From assembly GCA_022708765.1 (NCBI GenBank), contig JAKIYB010000198.1, positions 1 to 7,801 on the forward strand: 7,801 nt of DNA, written 5' to 3'. Below the pieces are notes generated by a model. That model was not told where the DNA came from and searched no databases. It saw nothing but the letters and a program-made list of their open reading frames with translations. Source of the DNA: Armatimonadota bacterium. Lineage in GTDB: Bacteria > Armatimonadota > Hebobacteria > CAIYQO01. The translations under genes and the position numbers were made by a program. This document shows positions 1-4,789 of the stretch, in pieces (within the stretch, counting starts at the first letter, position 1; each line of letters starts with the position of its first letter).

Positions 1-862
1 GCGGGTTGCCGCCCAGCGCAAAGGCGATCCACGCCAAGAGGCCAACCGCCCCGGCGCCGAGGGCGCACCAGGCCGCCACCGGATGCAGCCCGGCCTTGCC
101 CGGCTTGAACGCCACCGGGAACAGGAAGCGCGCCGCCAGCGCCCAGCCGGCCAGCACCAGCGCGAGGCCCGCGGCGAGCAGGCCCGGCAGCGCCACCACC
201 AGCCCGGCATCGGGCGCATGCCAGGCCGTGAGGGCCATCGCCCGCCGCCAGGCGCCCACATGCAGCGGGGTGAGGCCGACGCGCACTCCCGGCGCGGTCA
301 CGTTTACGCCGCCTTTGGTGCCGCCCCACCTACCGCCGGGGAGGATCTTGTCCAGCAGCGTCATGCCCGCCACGGGACGAGGCGGCAGCGGCATGGCGTT
401 GCCCCCCGGCACCGGCGCCGGCGCGTTGCTGCCGTCCTTCAGTCTGGCGGCCATGTAATCGGCATACGGTTTACGGTCCAGCGTGCCGCCTTCACCCGCC
501 GCCCAGCCGATGGTCTCGGGGGTGGTGATCCCCTGGTGCAGCTCCAGCAGCAGGAAGTCCTGCCCCGGGGTGATAGCGTCAAAATCAAATTCTTCGGTAA
601 TCTCCGCACGGTCCAGCCCCGGGCTGACCTGGATGCGGCAGACGTATTCACCCTTCGGCGCAAACCGGTAGCGCGCCTCATACAACACGCACGCCGGGCC
701 ATTCAGCAGCACCGTCATCTGGTAGCCCAGCACCGGCCGCTCGGTGATGAAGCGCGTGCGCCCCAGCCATGGCCCACCGGCCGACTGCCACCCCAGCAGC
801 GGAGTCGGGATGTCGCGCGCCGGAATGGGGCTGCGGAACGATTTCTTCCCCTGCGGGGGCAC
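1..862 (-). CDS. Partial protein of unknown function, C-terminus beyond window, two membrane segments
   Basis: The minus-strand frame is open from about position 910 to the window edge. I place the start at GTG 862 because AAAGGAGG (873-880) lies 10 bases upstream; the piece could equally be an internal fragment of a much larger protein. From that start, residues 1-125 form a soluble, beta-rich stretch with YEARYRFAPKGEYVCRIQV and EITEEFDFD (about 61-94). Residues 140-190 are Pro/Gly-rich. GLTPLHVGAWRRAMALTAWH (196-215) precedes two hydrophobic segments (about 221-246 and 262-283). The style recalls large Verrucomicrobiota proteins, from memory only. Soluble part and membrane part may not belong together: the change comes abruptly near position 185. 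No catalytic motif is recognised, so no function is assigned. That the frame codes is supported by its length, its GC-rich third positions and its sensible composition compared with the opposite frames. Confidence 0.5.
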   Translation of the reverse strand, partial: MPPQGKKSFRSPIPARDIPTPLLGWQSAGGPWLGRTRFITERPVLGYQMTVLLNGPACVLYEARYRFAPKGEYVCRIQVSPGLDRAEITEEFDFDAITPGQDFLLLELHQGITTPETIGWAAGEGGTLDRKPYADYMAARLKDGSNAPAPVPGGNAMPLPPRPVAGMTLLDKILPGGRWGGTKGGVNVTAPGVRVGLTPLHVGAWRRAMALTAWHAPDAGLVVALPGLLAAGLALVLAGWALAARFLFPVAFKPGKAGLHPVAAWCALGAGAVGLLAWIAFALGGNP

Positions 863-1043
863 GCGGAGGGTACCTCCTTTGCATCTCCGCAAGATAATTC
901 GGATGGACGTTCAAAGATCAGGCTTTCGTTAATGAAGTAATAGCCATCATGCCTCTCACACAACTGTCATCGTCTCTCAGTGCTGCAGGTGCCCCCTACT
1001 GCTACTGGGCTCATATTGCAGAAATGCAAACTATACTTTATTA

Positions 1044-1102
1044 TCAGATAGTGTTGTTCTTCGTGTAAACAGACATAATGACGGTAAACCACTACTATCT
1101 GA
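1044..1102. repeat. Perfect 9-bp inverted repeat, 41-base spacer
   Basis: TCAGATAGT at 1044-1052 is the exact reverse complement of ACTATCTGA at 1094-1102. With one bulged base the pairing extends outward by TTA/TAA. It lies in an AT-richer scrap (about 967-1110) with no convincing coding, next to the breakpoint of the fragment at 1112. A smaller hairpin, TTGCA-GAAA-TGCAA, is at 1016-1029. It could be a decayed terminator or the end of a small mobile element; no direct target duplication was seen. Confidence 0.4.
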
Positions 1103-1111
1103 CTAAAAGCG

Positions 1112-1345
1112 TATCTCCCGGGTGGCGGCACGATGTCGTATTCCAGCGCCGTGGTGCCGCCGCCACCCAGCCGGTAGGTGCCCATGCCGGTGCCGTCGGA
1201 CAACAACCAGATATAATTCGGCGCGGTGTTGGCAAAGGTCGTGCCGTTATAGCGGGAGACGACGAAAGCCGTGCGGACGGTGAGGCTGTTGCCGACCTGA
1301 TAATAGGAGCTACCGCCCGGAAAACTGACAGACGGGAAGGTGTGA
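1112..1345 (-). pseudogene. Internal fragment of a beta-rich, possibly LamG-like protein
   Basis: The minus frame between these positions reads as a plausible protein interior: FPGGSSYYQVGNSLTVRTAF, then NYIWLLSDGTGMGTYRLGGG and ALEYDIVPPPG. The alternating Gly, Ser, Thr and aromatic residues with VRTAFVV resemble a concanavalin/LamG-type sandwich domain of secreted proteins, but this is recall and not a search. It has no start of its own. On its upstream side (near 1345) it meets, out of frame, the truncated gene at 1310-1507. On its downstream side (near 1112) the frame runs into sequence that no longer looks coding. It is therefore a relic, too short to be a whole protein, and is unlikely to be translated as such. 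Confidence 0.4.
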
Positions 1346-1507
1346 GTACCAGACAACGACGTCATCGAACCCACGGGGGGCACTATTCACTTCATAACCC
1401 ACGCGTGCCACTCTTCCCGTCGAGGAAAGCAGCCGGCAAGCTTGCAGCCAAAAATACAGTGCTTGATAGCGATCACCTTGCTGTCGGGCGACTACCGCAT
1501 CTACCAT
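1310..1507 (-). pseudogene. Truncated N-terminus of a putative defence nuclease/NTPase protein
   Basis: An ATG at 1507 preceded by AAAGGATGA gives 65 codons. Residues 10-54 contain QGDRYQALYFWLQACRLL, then RVARVGYEV and a hydrophobic run beginning FDDVVVWY. This pattern (a YQA-FW helix, a V-x-YE strand, then an FDDV strand) is what I recall at the start of large anti-phage NTPases with a Mrr/DUF4297-like nuclease domain. After Tyr54 (about position 1346) the sequence changes to a different gene's DNA in another frame and stops after 11 further residues. Intact relatives would be many hundreds of residues long, so this is a 5' stub that keeps its own start signals. The defence assignment is tentative; the truncation is the firmer point. 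Confidence 0.45.
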
Positions 1508-1607
1508 GAAGTCATCCTTTAATCCTGAGTCGTGGTCCGCATGGACTGGTGCCGTACAGTATGGTTCTTATACGCTCACTTACTGAGCCTACTGGTTTAC
1601 GATTGTT

Positions 1608-1638
1608 AAAAAGAGTGGCGGAAGGATGGATTTCCGCC
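1608..1638 (-). terminator. Rho-independent terminator of the 68-residue gene
   Basis: Read on the minus strand, GGCGGAA (1638-1632) pairs perfectly with TTCCGCC (1623-1617) across an 8-base loop. Four bases later comes TTTTT (1612-1608). It lies 9 bases after the stop codon of the gene ending at 1647, the right place to end that transcript. Confidence 0.65.
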
Positions 1639-1646
1639 GGTGACGA

Positions 1647-1853
1647 CTATTTCTGATGTTTCAGCAGGTCGCTCAGCGATGCCGCGCCGTGCCGGTCGAG
1701 TGCCGTATCAAGGTGAGCATCGGAACGCATGCCGAGATCGACGCCGTACTGCTGTTCAATTGTGCCGACATGGGTGTCGCCGCGTTTGCCACGCAACTCC
1801 CCATCGGCATTGCGCGAGCGGTATCCCCGCATACCCGGAGCATCTTTTGCCAT
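1647..1853 (-). CDS. Small conserved-type hypothetical protein, 68 residues
   Basis: The start is set at ATG 1853 because AAGGAG (1863-1868) lies 9 bases upstream; an in-frame ATG at 1880 would add nine residues but has poorer support. The protein is basic and Gly-rich at the front (GMRGYRSRNADGEL, residues 7-20). Then come RGKRGDTHVGTIEQQYG (21-37) and the tail LDTALDRHGAASLSDLLK (48-65). The order 'GYRSRN-DGE, KRGDTH-GTIE-YG, RSD-LDT-L-G-SLSDLL' matches a small protein type I have met in accessory regions, though I cannot give it a family name. It looks like a compact folded protein with no signal peptide or membrane segment. It is monocistronic, with a terminator just downstream, and is divergent from the small-RNA promoter and the ImmA gene to its right. 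Function is unknown. Confidence 0.75.
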   Translation of the reverse strand: MAKDAPGMRGYRSRNADGELRGKRGDTHVGTIEQQYGVDLGMRSDAHLDTALDRHGAASLSDLLKHQK

Positions 1854-1894
1854 AAGGTCTTTCTCCTTCCTGCCCGACATGGCGGGGAAAGCCC

Positions 1895-1923
1895 TTTACA
1901 AATACGCATCTCCATCCGATAAT
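1895..1923 (+). promoter_or_regulatory. Sigma-70 promoter for a candidate small RNA
   Basis: TTTACA (1895-1900), a 17-base spacer and GATAAT (1918-1923) each match the consensus hexamers at five of six positions. Transcription would begin near 1930, and no credible reading frame follows before the terminator at 2010-2039. Confidence 0.5.
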
Positions 1924-1929
1924 ATGCTT

Positions 1930-2039
1930 ATCCGTAAAGGTGATCGCTCACAACCTTTCACCGACAGCGGACTGATTGCGCCTCTCGCCTCTGGTGTGAG
2001 GAAATGTTCGCGGGGTAGGTGGCACTACCCCGCTTTTTT
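1930..2039 (+). ncRNA. Candidate small RNA or attenuated leader, about 110 nt
   Basis: A sigma-70-like promoter ends at 1923 and a perfect intrinsic terminator lies at 2010-2039. The intervening ~80 bases show no gene-like reading frame but several short pairings: GTGA-TCGC-TCAC at 1940-1951, and CCTC/GAGG arms around a TGGTGT loop just before 2002. It could be a free-standing RNA between the 68-residue gene and the XRE-ImmA gene. It could also be an attenuated leader for the ImmA gene, whose start is 133 bases past the terminator. I recognise no known RNA family. The boundaries are predicted from the signals only. Confidence 0.42.
2010..2039 (+). terminator. Strong Rho-independent terminator
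   Basis: GCGGGGTAG (2010-2018) pairs perfectly with CTACCCCGC (2025-2033) around a 6-base loop and is followed directly by TTTTTT (2034-2039). The U-tract shows it acts on the plus strand. No protein gene ends upstream of it on this strand, which is the main reason to propose a small RNA. Confidence 0.85.
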
Positions 2040-2125
2040 CCGCCAGGAGCAACCTGTTAACCAAATAACGAGAGAATGGCAGCATTTTAACAGTGCGATA
2101 AATTTTTGTCAACATCATCACACAC

Positions 2126-2154
2126 TTTACAGTGGTGTCTATTTGGGATAACAT
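2126..2154 (+). promoter_or_regulatory. Likely promoter of the XRE-ImmA gene
   Basis: TTTACA (2126-2131), a 17-base spacer and TAACAT (2149-2154) form a fair sigma-70 promoter just before the gene's ribosome binding site. A second -35-like TTGTCA is at 2106-2111. A CACT-TTAC-AGTG element overlaps the -35 box and could be an autoregulatory site for the HTH protein, but this is speculative. Confidence 0.4.
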
Positions 2155-2172
2155 ATATGGAAAGGAGGCGCC

Positions 2173-3300
2173 ATGCACCCGATTGCAATGAACCTTCGTC
2201 GTTTTCGTCATGCTATGGGTCGTTCGCAAGAGGATATTGCCACCGCTCTCGATATCAGCATCGCCACCTATCGGAATTATGAGGCCGGTCGTGCTATGCC
2301 AAGACTCGACACCCTTCAGGAACTCGCCCAATACTTTCAGACGACGTTAAATGATCTTGCCAGCCCATCTCCGCGACTTCACGCGGTACGACTACGAGCA
2401 GCTCGGAAGCTTAACACTCGGGATCAAATAATCCTTGAAGTTGGCAAGTGGCTCGATGAATACTGTGAGATTGAGGCAATTACTGACTGTCGCCATACGT
2501 ATTGTCTTGCTAACCTGCGCAGGCAACCTCCACGTGAGATGGCGGTGACTGCCCGACGCAGACTTGGTATCCCCCCCAAGGAGCCAATGCGCGATATCTG
2601 TGGTTTGCTTGAAAACGCCGGCATTAAGTTATACTCAAAACCAGTAAGCTCTGATCTCTTCTTTGGGATGGCCGTAGGCGAAGAAGATGGTGGACCAGCG
2701 ATTGCTGTCAATACCTGGGACCGTATTCCTGTCGAGCGCTGGATATTCAGTGCAGCACACGAATTAGGACACCTACTGCTGCATCGCGAATCGTTTCATG
2801 TCACTGAAGAAAAAGAGGTTGATGAGCAAGAGCAAGAAGCGAACCTGTTTGCCGCTTACTTTCTCATGCCAGAGGAATTATTCTCCCAAGAATGGGAATC
2901 GACTGCTGGACTCCCGTTTATCCAACGGGTCTTTAAAGCCAAACGCATAATGCGTGTTAGCTATGCAACCGTACTCTACCGTCTTCAAGAGGTGTATGGA
3001 TCGGCGGATGTTTGGCGCGAATTTCACATTGCCTACCACCGAGCATTCGGTCGCTCGCTCTCAAAAAAACAAGAACCGAATCCCCTGGAAGCCTGCGAAT
3101 TTTCACGAAAGATTGTTGAGGATCGTGCCGCTGATGAACCAAAACGTTTAGAAGCGGAAGATTTTGCTGCTGATCGTTTTACCTTCCTAATCTATACGGC
3201 GTTCAATAATCACCTTATCTCCGAGGACCAGCTAACCGAGTATTTAAAGACTGCGCGGAAAGACGAGCCTCTTTCTGTAGATGGATGGGCGGTTGTTTAG
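2173..3300 (+). CDS. XRE-family HTH regulator fused to ImmA/IrrE metallopeptidase, 375 residues
   Basis: AAAGGAGG (2161-2168) four bases before ATG 2173 sets the start; a second ATG at 2188 is less well placed. Residues 6-63 are an XRE-type helix-turn-helix (GRSQEDIATALDISIATYRN, then YEAGRAMPRLDTLQELA). Residues about 125-275 are an ImmA/IrrE (DUF955) zinc peptidase domain. HELGH at 196-200 supplies two His ligands and the catalytic Glu197, Glu222 in QEANLFAAYFLMP is the likely third ligand, and His204 follows. The remaining ~100 residues form an extension with no recognised motif. In this family, the known members cleave phage- or ICE-type repressors, act in stress responses (IrrE/PprI) or serve as toxin-antitoxin components. 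Here HTH and protease are in one chain and no separate toxin or target repressor is adjacent. The gene is more AT-rich than the operon to its right, consistent with transfer. Family assignment is firm; target is unknown. Confidence 0.93.
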   Translation: MHPIAMNLRRFRHAMGRSQEDIATALDISIATYRNYEAGRAMPRLDTLQELAQYFQTTLNDLASPSPRLHAVRLRAARKLNTRDQIILEVGKWLDEYCEIEAITDCRHTYCLANLRRQPPREMAVTARRRLGIPPKEPMRDICGLLENAGIKLYSKPVSSDLFFGMAVGEEDGGPAIAVNTWDRIPVERWIFSAAHELGHLLLHRESFHVTEEKEVDEQEQEANLFAAYFLMPEELFSQEWESTAGLPFIQRVFKAKRIMRVSYATVLYRLQEVYGSADVWREFHIAYHRAFGRSLSKKQEPNPLEACEFSRKIVEDRAADEPKRLEAEDFAADRFTFLIYTAFNNHLISEDQLTEYLKTARKDEPLSVDGWAVV

Positions 3301-3641
3301 GCCAATGACCGTCGAATCCTTCCTGTTATGAGCTGCGATTGATATTCGCTCTACTGGCGGTGTTGAAAGCGGCCTGTTAATTAACTGGGCTCACACGTCT
3401 CCCAGATGCCCGTTTTCCGTTCAATGCCCGCCAGACGTCCGGCACCAGCAGCCTCGGAGTGAACAGGGGATGTGGCACGTCCTGTTAAATTCCTGTCAGA
3501 GCACATGACCGCCATCGGAGAGATGGAGAGATGTTCGGGGGTTTTCAGGTTGCCGGTCTCGGCCGCCTGAGGTCTCAGCCGGGCACCGATCCGGCGGCGA
3601 GAGAGCGGCAGAGAGAGACGGCGTGAACCTGCCCGACACGC
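3301..3641. other. Intergenic stretch without a supported gene
   Basis: I see no credible coding region, RNA gene or promoter here. The open frames on the minus strand (e.g. 3381-3725) lack a ribosome binding site, are Arg/Ser/Pro-rich in the manner of non-coding GC-rich DNA, and run across the terminator at 3642-3670. No obvious terminator for the ImmA gene lies close to its stop codon. The 12-mer CTGAGGTCTCAG at 3567-3578 recurs at 3792-3803. Confidence 0.55.
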
Positions 3642-3670
3642 AAAAACGCCTCCGACCGGTGGCCGAAGGC
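3642..3670 (-). terminator. Rho-independent terminator, leftward
   Basis: Read on the minus strand, GCCTTCGGCC (3670-3661) pairs over ten positions, two of them G-U, with GGTCGGAGGC (3657-3648) around a 3-base loop. TTTTT follows one base later (3646-3642). It would stop leftward transcripts such as read-through from the sigma-factor unit before they reach the ImmA gene. Confidence 0.65.
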
Positions 3671-3677
3671 GCGTTAA

Positions 3678-3702
3678 TTCTCTGGTTACGCCAACTAGAG
3701 AA
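3678..3702. repeat. 10-5-10 inverted repeat
   Basis: TTCTCTGGTT (3678-3687) and AACTAGAGAA (3693-3702) are inverted repeats with one mismatch, which becomes a G-U pair in plus-strand RNA. Five bases, ACGCC, separate them. The geometry fits either an RNA hairpin or a tyrosine-recombinase core site; the following bases are only weakly U-rich. Confidence 0.45.
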
Positions 3703-3731
3703 CAATTATTTGTGTGGCTCCCCATTCACGA

Positions 3732-3803
3732 GAAGTTACGAACTTCACTCAGAGAGAGGCACCTGAGAGTTTGTGCTGAGATGCTCAGATACTGAGGTCT
3801 CAG
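3732..3803. repeat. Cluster of short inverted repeats (GAAGTT/AACTTC and CTGAG/CTCAG)
   Basis: GAAGTT-ACG-AACTTC occupies 3732-3746. It is followed by CTCAG at about 3748-3752, CTGAG at 3763-3767, CTGAG-ATG-CTCAG at 3776-3788 and CTGAG-GT-CTCAG at 3792-3803. The last 12-mer is also present at 3567-3578. No gene covers this area. It may be a protein-binding or recombination site, or a set of small RNA hairpins. Confidence 0.4.
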
Positions 3804-3873
3804 TGGGGTGATACAATGCGGCACGATAATTTCGCCGGTGCCCGTGATCATTATATTCTTCACAGCAAATTTG

Positions 3874-3908
3874 CCCCCTCTCCCGGATGGCTGCTCCGGG
3901 AGAGGGGG
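3874..3908 (-). terminator. Perfect 14-bp hairpin closing the sigma/peptide unit
   Basis: CCCCCTCTCCCGGA (3874-3887) and TCCGGGAGAGGGGG (3895-3908) are perfect inverted repeats with a 7-base loop. The hairpin starts four bases after the stop codon of the 30-residue peptide. Neither side has a real U-tract (the leftward side reads CAAATTTGC), so it may protect the mRNA 3' end rather than terminate by itself. The U-tracted terminator at 3642-3670 lies further downstream. Confidence 0.6.
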
Positions 3909-3912
3909 GTAA

Positions 3913-4005
3913 TCATTTATTGTCTTTCTTGGCTTGGCATCCGCATCCGCACTGCTTCTGGCCGGATGCTTGGGTCGTTTTCGTCGTTTCAGTTTTTGTC
4001 GCCAT
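3913..4005 (-). CDS. 30-residue Cys-rich peptide with CGCGC motif
   Basis: ATG 4005 is preceded by AAAGGAGGTGAG, one of the best ribosome binding sites in the window, and the frame ends at TGA 3913. The product has a Thr/Lys-rich front (MATKTETTKTTQASG), then the CGCGC cluster (QKQCGCGCQAKK, residues 16-27) and DNK at the end. Three alternating Cys/Gly residues form a CXCXC motif as in metallothionein-like or metal/persulfide carrier peptides; no other family feature is visible. Its Shine-Dalgarno overlaps the stop codon of the sigma gene upstream, so the two are probably translationally coupled. A stable hairpin follows directly. Plausible roles are metal or sulfane-sulfur buffering, or acting as ligand for the sigma factor's Cys tail; both are inference. 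A longer overlapping frame from 4055 lacks such start signals. Confidence 0.72.
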   Translation of the reverse strand: MATKTETTKTTQASGQKQCGCGCQAKKDNK

Positions 4006-4011
4006 GCGCTC

Positions 4012-4623
4012 TCACCTCCTTTCAATGAGTGTTGCCGGGCAATCACAGCGGACACTGCCGCACTGCTCTATGATCTGCCTCACGATGTCATCCGATGACT
4101 GCTGGAGCGTGAGCATTTCCCGGACAACCCCTTTGAGTATCCGCCGTCCCTGGGTGCGCGCTTCATGCAGGCGGCTTTTTACCGTTGTAACCGTCAATCC
4201 CAGTGCCGTGGCAATTTCAGCTTCCGAGCACTCCGCGAAATAGCGCAGGAGCAGCACCTCACGGCTGCGTGGCGAGACGTGCCCGAGTATTGCCTGTACC
4301 AGCGCTTCCAGTTCAGTATGGTCGTAGGCTGCGCTACTTCCTGCATCGGGTTGATCAGGAATCAGGTCCAGCGATACCGCATCCTGTGGGTGACGACGTC
4401 GCCACATCCGGCAGACATTCCGCGCGATGGCGCGCAACCACGGTCGGAATTTCGCCGGATCATGCAACATATGGAAGCGTCGGTACATGGTGACAAACAC
4501 GTCCTGGGTCAGATCCGCCACACAGATGGCATAGACCAATGACCGATAGCGCGTAACGACCTCATTCAAAGCATTCATATCACCCTGACTCGCACGCGTA
4601 TACAGCGTTGCATCATCGCCCAT
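4012..4623 (-). CDS. ECF-type RNA polymerase sigma factor with Cys-containing tail, 203 residues
   Basis: GAGGAG (4630-4635) six bases upstream supports ATG 4623; an ATG at 4641 would add six residues but lies where transcription probably begins. Region 2 holds ADLTQDVFVTMYRRF and FRPWLRAIARNVCRMW (about residues 36-74). Region 4 holds SPRSREVLLLRYFAECSEAE and IATALGLTVTTVKSRLHEAR (about 117-156). Both are typical of sigma-70 family ECF factors. Two oddities: the region 2 helix pair is shortened, since YAIC runs straight into VADLTQDVF where relatives have roughly 10-14 more residues; and a ~35-residue tail after region 4 carries C188-x4-C193-x-C195. A Cys-rich C-terminal extension is known from CorE-like metal-responsive ECF factors; sensing here is inferred. 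No anti-sigma gene is adjacent. The gene is divergent from the sulfur operon and overlaps the ribosome binding site of the Cys-rich peptide. Confidence 0.88.
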   Translation of the reverse strand: MGDDATLYTRASQGDMNALNEVVTRYRSLVYAICVADLTQDVFVTMYRRFHMLHDPAKFRPWLRAIARNVCRMWRRRHPQDAVSLDLIPDQPDAGSSAAYDHTELEALVQAILGHVSPRSREVLLLRYFAECSEAEIATALGLTVTTVKSRLHEARTQGRRILKGVVREMLTLQQSSDDIVRQIIEQCGSVRCDCPATLIERR

Positions 4624-4647
4624 CGCATTCTCCTCGTTCATCTACTC

Positions 4648-4675
4648 AGATGCGTCTCACCGTAGAAAAGTTGGG
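4648..4675 (-). promoter_or_regulatory. Candidate ECF-type promoter of the sigma gene
   Basis: On the minus strand CCAACTTTT (about 4675-4667) and GCATCTGAG (4653-4645) resemble the AAC-containing -35 and C/T-rich -10 boxes of autoregulated ECF promoters. Transcription would start around 4641, leaving a short leader with the GAGGAG site before ATG 4623. This is a pattern match without a defined consensus for this sigma factor. Confidence 0.3.
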
Positions 4676-4727
4676 TCATATTCACTGCTTCGACTTCCCT
4701 GTCGGTGTTCCTATCCCGCAGAGCCTC

Positions 4728-4756
4728 TTGACAGGAGGAAAAATGGCGGATATTAT
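4728..4756 (+). promoter_or_regulatory. Sigma-70 promoter of the ArsR-rhodanese operon
   Basis: A perfect TTGACA (4728-4733), a 17-base spacer and TATTAT (4751-4756, five of six) make the strongest promoter in the window. The start would be near 4763, inside the operator that follows, about 27 bases before the ATG. Such strength without an activator site fits control by repression. Confidence 0.8.
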
Positions 4757-4780
4757 TCAACTATCACATTGTATAGTTGA
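4757..4780. promoter_or_regulatory. Inverted-repeat operator, probably bound by the ArsR protein
   Basis: TCAACTAT (4757-4764) and ATAGTTGA (4773-4780) are perfect inverted repeats separated by 8 bases. They begin right after the -10 box and cover the predicted start, so a bound dimer would block initiation. The CAACTAT/ATAGTTG half-site style suits winged-helix ArsR-family repressors, and the first gene downstream encodes one. Confidence 0.72.
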
Positions 4781-4789
4781 GATATAACG

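Noticed and set aside
83..940. Long plus-strand frame of 285 residues
   Set aside because: It mirrors the minus-strand partial gene, is extremely rich in Arg, Gln, His and Pro, shows no domain and has no ribosome binding site. It is a GC-rich antisense shadow.
3671..3702. Integron attC-like site
   Set aside because: The hairpin arms do not match the RYYYAAC/GTTRRRY core boxes in the needed positions.
3381..3725. Minus-strand frame of 114 residues
   Set aside because: No ribosome binding site, low-complexity Arg/Ser/Pro composition, and it runs through the terminator and the 10-5-10 repeat.
3726..4055. Minus-strand frame of 109 residues overlapping the sigma gene end
   Set aside because: Its ATG lies inside the sigma gene without start signals and it reads through the perfect hairpin. 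The 30-residue frame at 3913-4005, in another phase, has the strong ribosome binding site instead.
4743..4787. 14-codon leader frame with AGGAGG before ATG 4743, ending just before the ArsR start
   Set aside because: It lies across the -10 box and operator, so it would not be in the transcript from the strong promoter. The AGGAGG falls in the promoter spacer and is probably coincidental, unless an upstream promoter exists.
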